A DNA stretch of 64,000 bases from Frigidibacter sp. SD6-1. Lineage in GTDB: Bacteria > Pseudomonadota > Alphaproteobacteria > Rhodobacterales > Rhodobacteraceae. Positions 25,073 to 34,519 of the stretch are shown here, piece after piece. The notes under the pieces are model-generated. The model was not told where the DNA came from and ran no database searches. It saw nothing but the letters and a program-made list of their open reading frames with translations. The position numbers were made by a program, and so were the translations under genes. Within the stretch, counting starts at the first letter, position 1, and the number at the start of each line of letters is the position of its first letter. The stretch is taken from the NCBI RefSeq assembly GCF_030143255.1, contig NZ_JARJNR010000004.1:186001-250000 (forward strand), written 5' to 3'.

Positions 25073-26254
25073 TCAGGGCTGGACCATGAGCCTGTCGAGG
25101 CCGTGGAAGTGATAGAGGTTTGCGTAGCGCGGCGGCGCGGTCAGGCGCAGGCTCGGGCAGCGGTCGAAGAGGATCGGCAGCGCGATCTGCAGTTCGAGGC
25201 GTGCAAGCGGGGCGCCGACGCAGAAATGGAGGCCCGCGCCGAACGCATGGTTTGGTTTCACCGGGCGCGAGGGGTCAAAGCGCTGAGGATCGTCCCAGAC
25301 ATTGGGGTCGCGGTTGGCCGCGCCGAGAAGAAGGCCTACCTCGTCGCCCCGGCGGAAGAGATGGCCGCCGATTTCGATATCTTCATAGGCGTGCCGGGTG
25401 AACATATGGAGCGGCGGGTCGTGGCGGAGGATTTCCTCGACCGTCGCTTCCACGCTGTCGCTTCCCAGCACGTTTGCGCCAAAACCGTTTTCCAGCAAGG
25501 CCATGACGCCATTGCCGAGCGTATGGACCGTCGCCTCGTGGCCCGCGTTCAGGAGCAGGATGCAGGTGGTGATCAGCTCGTCGGTCGAGAGCTTCTCGCC
25601 CTCCATCTCGGCGGCGATGAGGCTGGTGATCAGATCGTCGGCGGGCCGGTGGCGGCGCTCCTCGACATAAGCGCGCATGAAGGCGACGAAGGCTTCGGTC
25701 GCCGCCACCGCCGCCTCCTCGGTCTTGCGGGTGCGGCGGGCCTGGTACATGCCGACCATCGCGTTCGACCAGGCGAGCAGGTCGTCGCCCCGTTCCTCCG
25801 GCACGCCAAGAAGGCGGCAGATGATGATGACGGGCAGGTGGGTGGCGAAGGCCTTGAGAAGATCGAACTCGCCCGAGGGGAAACGGTCGATCAGTGAATG
25901 GGTGACCTCGGCGATTTCCGGCCCGAGCGCAGCGATCCGGCGCGAGGTGAAGGCGCGCAGCACAAGGCCGCGCAGGCGGGTGTGGTGTGGCGGCTCCAGT
26001 TCCAGCATCGAATGGGCCTCGACCGCATAGAAGGGCTTCAGATGCGCGGGGATCGGGCGGCTCTTCTCGGGCGGCACCTCGCGGCCGAAGCGCCGGTCGC
26101 GGAAGATCGCGCCGGTGACGGCGGCCGAAGTGGTGCAGATCATCCCGTAATCGTCCCAGTGAAAGAGCGGCCCCGTCGCGCGGGCGCGTTCGTAGAAAGG
26201 GTAGGGGTCCTGCACGAAGGCGGGATCGGTCGGGGACTGGGAGAGGCTCTGCAT
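25073..26254 (-). CDS. Cytochrome P450
   Basis: A 393-residue soluble bacterial heme monooxygenase. The K-helix EEILR (ExxR), HAYEDIEIGGHLFRRGDEV, and the heme-thiolate loop FGAGLHFCVGAPLAR are intact. In the I-helix the motif is AGHEAT, where many P450s have AGHETT or AGxDT: the usual oxygen-activating Thr position is Ala, as in P450eryF. The substrate is unknown and no ferredoxin gene is adjacent (fpr is about 4 kb away). Its start is next to the stop of the EamA transporter, so it is the last gene of a tpiA-EamA-P450 unit. Confidence 0.95.
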   Translation of the reverse strand: MQSLSQSPTDPAFVQDPYPFYERARATGPLFHWDDYGMICTTSAAVTGAIFRDRRFGREVPPEKSRPIPAHLKPFYAVEAHSMLELEPPHHTRLRGLVLRAFTSRRIAALGPEIAEVTHSLIDRFPSGEFDLLKAFATHLPVIIICRLLGVPEERGDDLLAWSNAMVGMYQARRTRKTEEAAVAATEAFVAFMRAYVEERRHRPADDLITSLIAAEMEGEKLSTDELITTCILLLNAGHEATVHTLGNGVMALLENGFGANVLGSDSVEATVEEILRHDPPLHMFTRHAYEDIEIGGHLFRRGDEVGLLLGAANRDPNVWDDPQRFDPSRPVKPNHAFGAGLHFCVGAPLARLELQIALPILFDRCPSLRLTAPPRYANLYHFHGLDRLMVQP

Positions 26255-26255
26255 G

Positions 26256-27164
26256 TCAGGTCTTCCGGAAGGTCAGGATATTCTGCGCGACAAGCACGCC
26301 AAGGCCGACGATCGCCGCCCCTGCCGCCTCGCGCCAGACCCAGCTGCCGCCAAGCGCGAAGAGGATGAGCATCACGTAGAAGGGCGTGGCATTGAGGTGG
26401 AGCGAGGATTGCGCGAGCCCGAGCCGCCCGAGGCCGAGGATCCACAGAAGCTGGCTGAGCGCGAGCCCGCCCACCGCGAAGACGGCGAGCGCGCCCCAGG
26501 CATGGGCGTCGAGGTGCGACCATTGGGCGGGTTCGGCGCCGAAGATGCTGGCGGCGAGCGCCGTGACCATCGCCGCGGTCGTCAGGGTGATCGTGGTGCG
26601 CCCGAGCGGCGTGAGCGCGGGAAAGGCGCTGACGGTGAGGCGCGAGGCCAGCGCATAGACGACGAGGGATGCGAGCATGACGAGCGCGCCGAGGCCGAAG
26701 TCGGGGCCGCCCGCCGCAGGGTCGAGCGCCACATAGCCCCCCGTCAGGCTGAGCGCGATCCCGGCCAGAAGCGCGCCCGAGGGGCGGCGGCGGTCCAGCA
26801 CCGCCTCGATCAGCGCGCCGACGATCGGCATTGTGGTCGAGATGATGGCGACCGTCACCGCGCTCGTCATGCCCTGGCCTATGACGAGGCAGGCGGCGCC
26901 GAAACCGAGGAGCCCGCCGACAAGGAGGCCCATCAGCCAGTTGGCGCCGAGCGCCGCCCTGGGTTCCAGTATGAGCCAGATCGGCAGAAGGACGGCGGTC
27001 GCCAGCGCCATGCGCGCAGCCGCGAGTGCGAGCGGCGGCAGGAGCGGGATAAGCACGTCGGCCGCAGGCAGCCCCGCCGCCCAGACCATCATCGAGCCCA
27101 TGCACAGGAGATTGGCGCCGAGCACACCCTGACCGCGTTCGGGGCTCGATCGCACCAGTGTCAT
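26256..27164 (-). CDS. EamA/DMT family transporter
   Basis: A 302-residue inner-membrane protein of the drug/metabolite transporter superfamily, with ten hydrophobic helices in two EamA repeats (first around SMMVWAAGLPAADVLIPLL to GYVAL, second from LGALVMLASLVVYALASRL to the end). The conserved TSAVTVAIISTTMPIVGALI stretch closes repeat one. Substrate unknown; exporters of amino acids or metabolites are common in the family. It lies three bases after tpiA and one base before the P450 start. Confidence 0.9.
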   Translation of the reverse strand: MTLVRSSPERGQGVLGANLLCMGSMMVWAAGLPAADVLIPLLPPLALAAARMALATAVLLPIWLILEPRAALGANWLMGLLVGGLLGFGAACLVIGQGMTSAVTVAIISTTMPIVGALIEAVLDRRRPSGALLAGIALSLTGGYVALDPAAGGPDFGLGALVMLASLVVYALASRLTVSAFPALTPLGRTTITLTTAAMVTALAASIFGAEPAQWSHLDAHAWGALAVFAVGGLALSQLLWILGLGRLGLAQSSLHLNATPFYVMLILFALGGSWVWREAAGAAIVGLGVLVAQNILTFRKT

Positions 27165-27167
27165 GGG

Positions 27168-27914
27168 TCAGGCCGCCGACAGTGCCGCGATGATCTGGCC
27201 GAAATCTTCGGCCTTCAGGCTCGCCCCCCCGACAAGCGCGCCATCGACATTGGAGACGGCGAAAATCTCGCTGGCATTCGAGGGCTTGACCGATCCGCCA
27301 TAGAGGAGCCGCACGCCGTCCGCAGCGGGCCCCAGTCGCGACGTCAGTCCGGCCCTGAGGAAATCATGGACCTCGGCGATCTGGTCCAGCGTCGGCGTCC
27401 GACCGGTGCCGATCGCCCAGACCGGTTCGTAGGCGACGACGAGATTGGCCGTCGTCGCTCCCTCGGGCACCGATCCGGCCAGTTGGCGGCCGATCACCGC
27501 AAGCGTCTCGCCCCGGTCGCGCTCCGCCTCCGTCTCGCCCAGGCAGACCACGGCCACGAGACCCGCAGACCAGGCGGCAAGCACCTTGGCGGCCACATCG
27601 GCGTCGCTCTCGCCATGATCGGCGCGGCGTTCGGAATGGCCGAGGATCACATGGCTCGCGCCGGCATCGGCCAACTGCGCCGCCGCGATGTCGCCGGTAT
27701 GGGCGCCGGAGGCCCGCGCATGGCAATCCTGCCCGCCGATCCGCACCGGCGCATCGCCTGCGGCTGTTACGGCGGCGGCGATCAGCGTTGCGGGCGGGCA
27801 GATCATGATCTCGCAGGCCGCCCCGCCATGGTCGGCGGCGATCCGGCCGATCTCGGCAAGGCTCGCGCGGGTGCCGTTCATCTTCCAGTTTCCGGCGGCT
27901 AGCTTGCGGCGCAT
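27168..27914 (-). CDS. tpiA: Triosephosphate isomerase
   Basis: Glycolytic enzyme interconverting dihydroxyacetone phosphate and glyceraldehyde 3-phosphate. The 248-residue barrel has GNWKMNG with Asn9 and Lys11, catalytic His93 (ILGHSERR) and Glu163 ([12 protein letters not shown]), and the phosphate loop LYGGSV. The ATG at 27914 follows GGAGGAAGAG. It heads an apparent operon with EamA and P450 genes, and is divergent from ptsP across 218 bases. Confidence 0.97.
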   Translation of the reverse strand: MRRKLAAGNWKMNGTRASLAEIGRIAADHGGAACEIMICPPATLIAAAVTAAGDAPVRIGGQDCHARASGAHTGDIAAAQLADAGASHVILGHSERRADHGESDADVAAKVLAAWSAGLVAVVCLGETEAERDRGETLAVIGRQLAGSVPEGATTANLVVAYEPVWAIGTGRTPTLDQIAEVHDFLRAGLTSRLGPAADGVRLLYGGSVKPSNASEIFAVSNVDGALVGGASLKAEDFGQIIAALSAA

Positions 27915-28132
27915 CTCTTCCTCCATCGCTGACCGGCTAGCTGTAGCAATCCGGCAGGCGCGCGGAAAGGGCAAGCGGCGCGATTTCCGGGCTGACCCCG
28001 CACGGACATAGGGGCCGAAAAACCGCCCGCGCCGCAGGCAGACTGCAAAAATCCGCCCGAAAGTGGCCGCCTTCCCACTCCCTTTTGCGAAACGCATCGC
28101 CTATAGAGGAGGCGAGGCAGACGGGACTGATC

Positions 28133-30379
28133 ATGACCGAACGTACCGAAAGCGACAGTCGCAGGCTGCTCCGGCGCCTGCGCGACACGCTGGCCGAACC
28201 CGGCGCCGGTCAGGAACGGCTGGACCGGATCGTGCGGCTTATTGCCTCCTCGATGGGCACCGAGGTCTGTTCGGTCTATCTCTTCCGCGACGACGAGACG
28301 CTGGAACTGTGCGCGACCGAAGGGCTGAAGCGCGAATCCGTCCACAAGACCCGGATGAAGCTGGGCGAGGGTCTTGTCGGACGGGTGGCCAAGACCTCGT
28401 CGCCGGTGAATACCGCCAATGCGCCTGCCGAAAAGGGCTTCCGCTACATGCCCGAGACGGGGGAGGAGATCTATTCCTCCTTCCTCGGCGTGCCGATCCA
28501 GCGGCTGGGCGAGAAGCTCGGCGTGCTGGTCGTCCAGTCGAAAGAGGCGCGCAGCTATTCCGACGACGAGATCTATGCGCTCGAGGTCGTGGCCATGGTG
28601 GTGGCCGAGATGAGCGAGCTTGGCGCCTTCATCGGCGAGGGCGACGCGCTGGCGGCGCCCCACAAGCATGCGGTGATGTTCCGGGGCGGGACGGGGCAGG
28701 AAGGCGCGGCAGAGGGTCGGGTCTGGCTGCATGAGCCGCGCGTCGTCATCATCAATCCGGTGGGCGACGATCCGGTCAAGGAAATGGAGCGGCTGAACAA
28801 GGCGGTCGCCGATCTGCGCCTGTCGGTCGATGCGATGATCACCACCTCCGACAATGGTGATGCCGAGCAGAACCAGATCCTCGAAGCCTACCGGATGTTC
28901 GCCAATTCCCGCGGCTGGATGCGGCGGATGGAGGAGGATATCGCGCGCGGCCTGTCGGCCGAGGCGGCGGTCGAGAAGGAACAGTCCCAGGCGCGCGCGC
29001 GGCTGGAAACCGTGCCCGACCCCTATCTGCGCGACCGGCTGCACGATCTTGACGATCTCTCGAACCGGCTTCTGCGCATCCTGACCGGGCAGGGGCAGGA
29101 TACCGGCGCCGAGATGCCGGACAATCCGATCCTCGTCGCGCGCAATATCGGCCCGGCTGAGCTTCTGGATTATGGCCGCAAGCTGAAGGGCGTGGTCTTG
29201 GAGGAAGGGTCGGTCGGCAGCCATGCGGCGGTCGTGGCGCGCGCGCTGGCGATCCCGCTGGTGATCCATGCCGAAAAGATCACGACCGAGGCGCTGAACG
29301 GCGACCATATCCTTGTCGATGGCGATCAGGGCATGGTGCATCTCAGGCCCGACGAAACCGTCGCCCGCCATTTCCGCGAGAAGATCGCCATGCAGGCGGC
29401 GGCGCAAAGCCGCTATGCGAGCCTGCGCGACCAGCCCGCGACCGACAAGGCGGGCACGACGATCGCGCTGCACATGAACGCGGGCCTGATGGCCGACCTG
29501 CCCTCGCTCGCCGGGTCCGGCGCCGAAGGTGTCGGCCTCTTCCGCACGGAACTGCAGTTCCTGATCCGTAGCCATGTCCCCAAGCGCGGCGAGCTTGCCG
29601 CGCTCTATGCCCGGGTGATGGAGGCAGCGCACGGCAAGCGCGTGGTCTTCCGCACGCTCGATATCGGGTCCGACAAGGTCCTGCCCTACATGAAACGGGT
29701 CGAGGAGCCGAACCCGGCGATGGGCTGGCGCGCGATCCGCGTCGGGCTCGACAAGCCGGGCGTGATGCGCATGCAGCTTCAGGCGCTGATCCGCGCGGCC
29801 GCAGGGCGGCCCCTGACGGTAATGTTCCCCTTCGTGGCCGAAATGTCGGAATTCACCGAAGCGCGGACGATGTTGATCGACGAGATCGAGAACGAGCGCA
29901 GCCTTGGCCACAAGCTGCCCTCGATCCTCGAAGTGGGGGCGATGCTGGAAACCCCCTCGCTTGCCTTCGCGCCGGACGCCTTCTTCGAAATGGCCGATTT
30001 CATCTCGATCGGCGGCAATGACCTCAAGCAGTTCTTCTTCGCCGCCGACCGCGAGAACGAACGGGTGAGGAAGCGCTACGACATGCTGAATGCGAGCTTC
30101 GTGACCTTCCTTGAAAAGATCGTTGCGCGCTGCGACCGGACCGGAACGCCGCTGTCGTTCTGCGGCGAGGATGCCGGGCGTCCGGTCGAGGCGCTCTGCC
30201 TTGCCGCGATAGGGTTCCGCATGCTCTCGATGCGGCCCGCCTCGATCGGGCCGGTCAAGCATCTGATCCGCCGCGTCGATCTTGGCGCGCTGAAGGCGGT
30301 GATGGAGCGGGCACGGGCCAGCGGCGCCGACAATCTGCGCCCGGCGGTCATGGACTGGCTCAGCCGTCAGGACGTCTGA
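28133..30379 (+). CDS. ptsP: Phosphoenolpyruvate-protein phosphotransferase, PtsP (enzyme I-Ntr)
   Basis: First enzyme of the nitrogen phosphotransferase system; it takes phosphate from PEP and passes it to NPr. The 748-residue chain has an N-terminal GAF domain (about 20-170), the enzyme I N-terminal part with the phosphorylated histidine His364 (EGSVGSHAAVVARALAIP), and the PEP-binding barrel with FRTLDIGSDKVLPYM, SILEVGAMLETPSLA, and the active-site cysteine in FCGEDAGRP (Cys677). The GAF domain separates it from sugar-PTS enzyme I. The frame is open from 28085, but MTERTESDSRR is the usual start. Confidence 0.96.
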   Translation: MTERTESDSRRLLRRLRDTLAEPGAGQERLDRIVRLIASSMGTEVCSVYLFRDDETLELCATEGLKRESVHKTRMKLGEGLVGRVAKTSSPVNTANAPAEKGFRYMPETGEEIYSSFLGVPIQRLGEKLGVLVVQSKEARSYSDDEIYALEVVAMVVAEMSELGAFIGEGDALAAPHKHAVMFRGGTGQEGAAEGRVWLHEPRVVIINPVGDDPVKEMERLNKAVADLRLSVDAMITTSDNGDAEQNQILEAYRMFANSRGWMRRMEEDIARGLSAEAAVEKEQSQARARLETVPDPYLRDRLHDLDDLSNRLLRILTGQGQDTGAEMPDNPILVARNIGPAELLDYGRKLKGVVLEEGSVGSHAAVVARALAIPLVIHAEKITTEALNGDHILVDGDQGMVHLRPDETVARHFREKIAMQAAAQSRYASLRDQPATDKAGTTIALHMNAGLMADLPSLAGSGAEGVGLFRTELQFLIRSHVPKRGELAALYARVMEAAHGKRVVFRTLDIGSDKVLPYMKRVEEPNPAMGWRAIRVGLDKPGVMRMQLQALIRAAAGRPLTVMFPFVAEMSEFTEARTMLIDEIENERSLGHKLPSILEVGAMLETPSLAFAPDAFFEMADFISIGGNDLKQFFFAADRENERVRKRYDMLNASFVTFLEKIVARCDRTGTPLSFCGEDAGRPVEALCLAAIGFRMLSMRPASIGPVKHLIRRVDLGALKAVMERARASGADNLRPAVMDWLSRQDV

Positions 30380-30473
30380 GCAGGGCTGCACATCCACCTG
30401 TGTGGCGCCGCCCGGTTGCGACGGACGCCTTGGTGCCTAATCTGGAAAGGAAAGATCAGCGATGGAGCCCGCG

Positions 30474-31310
30474 ATGACCTATCAGCCCCCCAAAGTCTGG
30501 ACATGGGAACAGCCCTCCGGCGGCAGCTTCGCCTCGACCAACCGGCCCGTTGCCGGACCGACACATGACCGCGACCTGCCGGTCGGCTCCCATGCGCTGC
30601 AGCTCTATTCGCTCGCGACGCCCAATGGCGTGAAGGTGACCGTGATGCTCGAAGAGCTTCTGGAAGCGGGCCACAAGGGCGCCGAATATGACGCCTGGCT
30701 GATCGACATCGGCAAGGGCGACCAGTTCGGTTCGGGCTTCGTCGAGGTCAATCCCAATTCGAAGATCCCGGCCCTTCTCGACCGCTCCGGCGAGACGCCG
30801 CGCCGCATCTTCGAAAGCGGCTCGATCCTCGTCCATCTCGCCGAAAAGTTCGGTGCCTTCTTGCCCAAGGACGGCCCGGCGCGGACCGAGGTGATGAACT
30901 GGCTCTTCTGGCAGATGGGCAGCGCGCCTTTCCTCGGCGGCGGGTTCGGGCATTTCTACGTCTATGCGCCTGAAAAATACGAATATCCGATAAACCGCTA
31001 TGCGATGGAGGTGAAGCGCCAGTATGACGTTCTTGACCGCCAGCTGGCGGAACGGCCCTTCATCGCCGGTGACGATTATTCCATTGCCGACATGGCGATC
31101 TGGCCCTGGTATGGCAATCTGGCGCTTGGCCGGGCCTATGGCGATGCCTCGACTTTCCTCGACACGGCCTCCTACAAACATGTGATGCGCTGGGCCGAAG
31201 CGATCGACACCCGCCCCGCCGTCAAGCGCGGCCGCATGGTCAACCGCAACTGGGGCGAGGCGGACATGCAATTGCCCGAACGCCATTCGGCGTCGGACTT
31301 CGCGAAGTAG
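30474..31310 (+). CDS. yghU: Glutathione-dependent disulfide-bond oxidoreductase, YghU type
   Basis: A 278-residue nu-class glutathione transferase with disulfide reductase activity in its E. coli relative. MTYQPPKVWTWEQPSGG and RPVAGPTHDRDLPVG match the YghU N-terminal extension; the thioredoxin fold follows (LYSLATPNGVKVTVMLEELL, VNPNSKIPALLD, ESGSILVHLAEK), then the helical domain (AGDDYSIADMAIWPWYGN). ATG 30462 also has a ribosome site, but ATG 30474 has GGAG six bases before and matches the family start. The gene's stop is followed directly, in the same frame, by an RHS remnant. Confidence 0.93.
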   Translation: MTYQPPKVWTWEQPSGGSFASTNRPVAGPTHDRDLPVGSHALQLYSLATPNGVKVTVMLEELLEAGHKGAEYDAWLIDIGKGDQFGSGFVEVNPNSKIPALLDRSGETPRRIFESGSILVHLAEKFGAFLPKDGPARTEVMNWLFWQMGSAPFLGGGFGHFYVYAPEKYEYPINRYAMEVKRQYDVLDRQLAERPFIAGDDYSIADMAIWPWYGNLALGRAYGDASTFLDTASYKHVMRWAEAIDTRPAVKRGRMVNRNWGEADMQLPERHSASDFAK

Positions 31311-32141
31311 ACGGGGCGCTGCCGGGCGCTTCGCCCTGAGAACGGCAACCCGGTCTCGGTGCTCTCGGTCCTGCATTATGACGGCCTCGGCTCGGTCCGC
31401 GCCGTCACCAACGCGCCGGGCCTCCGGTCTGAAACCGCCCTCTACCGCCCCTATGGCGAGCAGCAGGAACAGACCTTCACCGCCCTCCTCAACGAGACCC
31501 GCGGCTATATCGGCGAGCGCTACGACGCCGACGCGGGGCTCCAGTACCTCAACGCCCGCTACTACGACCCGAGGCTGGGGATGTTCCTCCAGCCGGACTG
31601 GTGGCGACCCACTCGCCGCGGTGTGGGGACCAATCGCTACGCCTACAGCTTCAATGATCCTGTCAATGGCCGCGACCCGAGCGGGCATTGGCTCGAAGAA
31701 CAGGCCGATGGAAAACTCACTGGACCAAAAGGTGATCGGAGGCACGTCTCCAACGATCCGAAATACAAGGAACGGAATGGTGGCGGTACGGCGGGTGGCG
31801 GGCAAGGCGGTTCTGGTCCGCAATCCGGGCCGGGGCCGGACAATCGAGATCGTGATGTGCCCGGGAGGAGCACTGTAGCTGCGTCAGCTACCCCGGCCAG
31901 TTCGCCCTCGGTGCTCGCGCCATCTGGCCCCAATCCTTGCCCGCCAGGGACGCGGCCGCTCTCCACCTCTGAGAAAGCTCTTCTGGCAGCGGGGCTAGCG
32001 GCGGCAGGTGTATATGTTTCGGGACCGACGGCAGTTGTGGCGGCTGCACGCGGAGGGTTGGCAGCTGCGGGCGTTTTTGGGATGAATGGGTGCATATCGG
32101 TTGGTGAAGGACCGGATGTTCCTGACTGGACGGCACCCTGA
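31311..32141 (+). pseudogene. RHS-repeat protein remnant with C-terminal toxin-like tip (5'-truncated)
   Basis: In-frame codons following the yghU stop encode the end of an RHS core: [59 protein letters not shown] and [20 protein letters not shown]. This is the conserved RHS hyperconserved domain and DP(V/L)N-DPSG junction that precedes variable toxin tips. The tip (about 150 residues) is Gly/Pro/Ser-rich, then [19 protein letters not shown] and an alanine-rich hydrophobic helix. No start codon with ribosome site and no upstream YD repeats exist; GTG 31359 is the first possible start. It is the 3' end of a large gene whose body is lost. Confidence 0.8.
31341..31604 (+). repeat. RHS core segment, copy 1 of a 264-bp direct duplication
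   Basis: Aligns without gaps to 32515-32778, with about 20 mismatches counted by eye, mostly in the first 100 bases. The last 110 bases are nearly identical. Confidence 0.92.
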
Positions 32142-32196
32142 CAAGGTACATTCCATTCCACCGGCAGCTGGTGAAATATCGCTTGGTGTCAAGACA

Positions 32197-32361
32197 ATGA
32201 AGAAACTGGCAGTCAGCATCGCATGTCTGGTCGTGGCAGTCGTAGCATATCTGGTCTTCCGGCCATTCGTCGTGGAAACTTGGAAGCTCGCTCTTCTTGT
32301 TGGCTTATGTACAGGCGCTTCTTCCTACGTCCTCTCGCGCTTTATCGAGGCTGGAAAATGA
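32197..32361 (+). CDS. Small two-helix membrane protein, possible immunity protein of the RHS tip
   Basis: A 54-residue ORF beginning MKKLAVSIACLVVAVVAYLV, a first membrane helix, then FRPFVVETWKLALLVGLCTG and SYVLSRFIEAGK, a second helix with a basic/acidic tail. It begins 55 bases after the RHS tip stop, the normal place of an immunity gene. Its base composition is visibly poorer in G+C than the neighbours, as usual for exchanged toxin/immunity cassettes. An in-frame start farther upstream (32086) would overlap the RHS tip; there is no strong ribosome site at either. Function is inferred from position only. Confidence 0.45.
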   Translation: MKKLAVSIACLVVAVVAYLVFRPFVVETWKLALLVGLCTGASSYVLSRFIEAGK

Positions 32362-32463
32362 ACGGGCGGTGTCGCATTGGCCGACTTACCTGTTGGGACG
32401 GCGGCGGGACGGATGCCGCCCCCTTGATCCGGCCCGAGAAAGACGGGCGGCTACGCGCGTTGA

Positions 32464-32886
32464 GCTGATGGAGATCATGCCCGCCCCGGCCTGCGCCTCG
32501 TCCGGCGGCTCTATAACGGCACCTCGGTCTCGGTGCTGTCGGTCCGGCACTTGGACGGCCTCGGCTCGGTCCGCGCGGTCACCGACGCGGCCGGCGCCCG
32601 CTCCGAAACCGCCCTCTACCGCCCCTATGGCGAAGAGCAGGAACAGACCTACACCGCCCTCCTCAACGAGAGCCGCGGCTATATCGGCGAGCGCTACGAC
32701 GCCGACGCGGGGCTCCAGTACCTCAACGCCCGCTACTACGACCCGAGGCTGGGGATGTTCCTCCAGCCCGACTGGTGGGAGGTGATGATCCTGGGGGGGG
32801 CGGACCAGTCGCAGCCTGCTCAGTTCCCGAGGATCGTCGGCAGCCTCAGCCCCATGTCGCGGGCATGTCTGATCGCGATGTCGTAG
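32464..32886 (+). pseudogene. Second RHS core fragment, truncated at both ends
   Basis: In-frame codons give [47 protein letters not shown], the same RHS core as at 31341 and end after FLQPDWWE at about 32780. There the RHS match stops and the frame runs on antisense through the last 67 bases of hutU. There is no start signal (GTG 32533 at best) and no tip. It is a leftover cassette or the original 3' end displaced by the first copy. Confidence 0.8.
32515..32778 (+). repeat. RHS core segment, copy 2 of a 264-bp direct duplication
   Basis: Ungapped match to 31341-31604. The spacing of 1174 bases encloses the toxin-like tip, the small membrane ORF and about 150 bases that hold no other recognisable gene. 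Confidence 0.92.
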
Positions 32887-34508
32887 CCTGCATCCGCATG
32901 GCGCCAGACGCCGGAGGCGGGGTCGTTCCACAGGACACGTTCAAGGCGCTTGGCCGCTTCCGGTGTGCCGTCGGCGACGATGACGACGCCGGAATGCTGG
33001 CTGAACCCCATGCCGACCCCGCCGCCGTGGTGCAGCGAAACCCAGGTTGCGCCCGAGGCGGTGTTCACCAGCGCATTCAGAAGCGGCCAGTCGGAGACGG
33101 CGTCGGACCCGTCCTTCATCGCCTCGGTCTCGCGGTTGGGCGAGGCGACCGAACCCGAGTCCAGATGGTCGCGGCCGATGACGACCGGGGCTGTCAACTC
33201 GCCCTTCGCCACCATCTCGTTGAACATCAGCCCCGCGCGGTGGCGGTCGCCCAGGCCGATCCAGCAGATGCGGGCGGGCAGGCCCTGGAAGGCGATGCGG
33301 TCCCGCGCCATGTCGAGCCAGCGGTGCAGGTGCTGGTTCTCGGGGAAGAGCTTCTTCATCGCCGCGTCGGTCTTGTAGATATCCTCCGGGTCGCCCGAGA
33401 GCGCGCACCAGCGGAAGGGGCCGATGCCCTTGCAGAAGAGGGGGCGGATGTAGGCGGGCACGAAGCCCGGGAAGGCGAAGGCATTTTCCAGCCCCTCGTC
33501 CTTCGCCACCTGGCGGATGTTGTTGCCGTAATCCAGCGTCGGCACGCCTGCGTTCCAGAAATCGACCATCGCCGCGACATGCACCTTCATCGAGGCGCGG
33601 GCGGCCTTTTCGACCGCTTTCGGATCGCTTTCCTGCTTGGCGCGCCATTCGGCGACGGTCCAGCCCTGCGGCAGGTAACCGTGGACGGGGTCGTGGGCCG
33701 AGGTCTGGTCGGTGACGATGTCGGGGCGGGGGCCGCCCGCCTTCATCCGCCGGACAAGCTCGGGGAAGACATCGGCGGCATTGCCGATGAGGGCCACGGA
33801 CTTGGCCTCGCCCGCCTTGGTCCATTGGTCGATGAGCGCCAGCGCCTCGTCCAGCGTATGGGCCTTGGCGTCGCAATAGCGGGTGCGGATGCGGAAGTCG
33901 GCGCGCGTCTCGTCGCATTCGACGGCGAGGCAGCAGGCGCCGGCCATGACGGCGGCCAAGGGCTGGGCGCCGCCCATGCCGCCAAGACCGCCCGTGAGAA
34001 TCCATTTGCCCCTGAGATTGCCGCCGTAATGCTGGCGGCCCGCTTCTGCGAATGTCTCGTAGGTGCCCTGCACGATGCCTTGGGTGCCGATGTAGATCCA
34101 GGACCCGGCGGTCATCTGGCCGTACATCATCAGGCCCTTCTTATCCAATTCGTTGAAATGGTCCCAGTTGGCCCAGTGCGGCACGAGGTTCGAATTGGCG
34201 ATCAGCACGCGGGGGGCGTCCGCATGGGTCTTGACCACGGCCACCGGGCGGCCGGACTGGACGACGAGGGTTTCGTCGCTTTCAAGGTCCTTCAAGGTCG
34301 CCACGATCCGGTCGAAGTCGCCCCAGCTGCGCGCCGCGCGCCCGATGCCGCCATAGACCACCAGCTCATGCGGGTTTTCGGCAACGTCGGGATGCAGGTT
34401 GTTCATCAGCATCCGCATCGCGGCCTCGGTCTGCCAGCTTTTGGCGGTGCGGTCGGGGCCGGTCGGCGGGTAGATGTCGCGGCTGTTCTTGCGGTCGAGG
34501 TCGAGCAT
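32820..34508 (-). CDS. hutU: Urocanate hydratase
   Basis: Second step of histidine breakdown: urocanate to 4-imidazolone-5-propionate, using tightly bound NAD+ as electrophile. The 562-residue protein contains the NAD loop [24 protein letters not shown]-like [13 protein letters not shown], and the active-site cysteine in [13 protein letters not shown]. Length is normal. AAGGAG stands seven bases before the ATG. It is the last gene of the hutI-hutH-hutG-hutU unit, 11 bases after hutG. Its stop lies about 40 bases from the end of the RHS remnant. Confidence 0.98.
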   Translation of the reverse strand: MLDLDRKNSRDIYPPTGPDRTAKSWQTEAAMRMLMNNLHPDVAENPHELVVYGGIGRAARSWGDFDRIVATLKDLESDETLVVQSGRPVAVVKTHADAPRVLIANSNLVPHWANWDHFNELDKKGLMMYGQMTAGSWIYIGTQGIVQGTYETFAEAGRQHYGGNLRGKWILTGGLGGMGGAQPLAAVMAGACCLAVECDETRADFRIRTRYCDAKAHTLDEALALIDQWTKAGEAKSVALIGNAADVFPELVRRMKAGGPRPDIVTDQTSAHDPVHGYLPQGWTVAEWRAKQESDPKAVEKAARASMKVHVAAMVDFWNAGVPTLDYGNNIRQVAKDEGLENAFAFPGFVPAYIRPLFCKGIGPFRWCALSGDPEDIYKTDAAMKKLFPENQHLHRWLDMARDRIAFQGLPARICWIGLGDRHRAGLMFNEMVAKGELTAPVVIGRDHLDSGSVASPNRETEAMKDGSDAVSDWPLLNALVNTASGATWVSLHHGGGVGMGFSQHSGVVIVADGTPEAAKRLERVLWNDPASGVWRHADAGYDIAIRHARDMGLRLPTILGN

Positions 34509-34519
34509 TTGGGACTCCT

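Noticed and set aside
27899-30397. An 832-residue minus-strand frame opposite ptsP
   Set aside because: Long antisense frames are expected in G+C-rich genes; the plus strand encodes all PtsP motifs.
32400-32420. GGCGGC...GCCGCC inverted repeat in the RHS scar as terminator
   Set aside because: Arms are only six bases with a nine-base loop and no T run follows; chance is likely in GC-rich DNA.
31311-32820. Insertion sequence or integron at the RHS scar
   Set aside because: No transposase, integrase, terminal inverted repeats or target duplication could be found; the direct repeats are RHS coding sequence.
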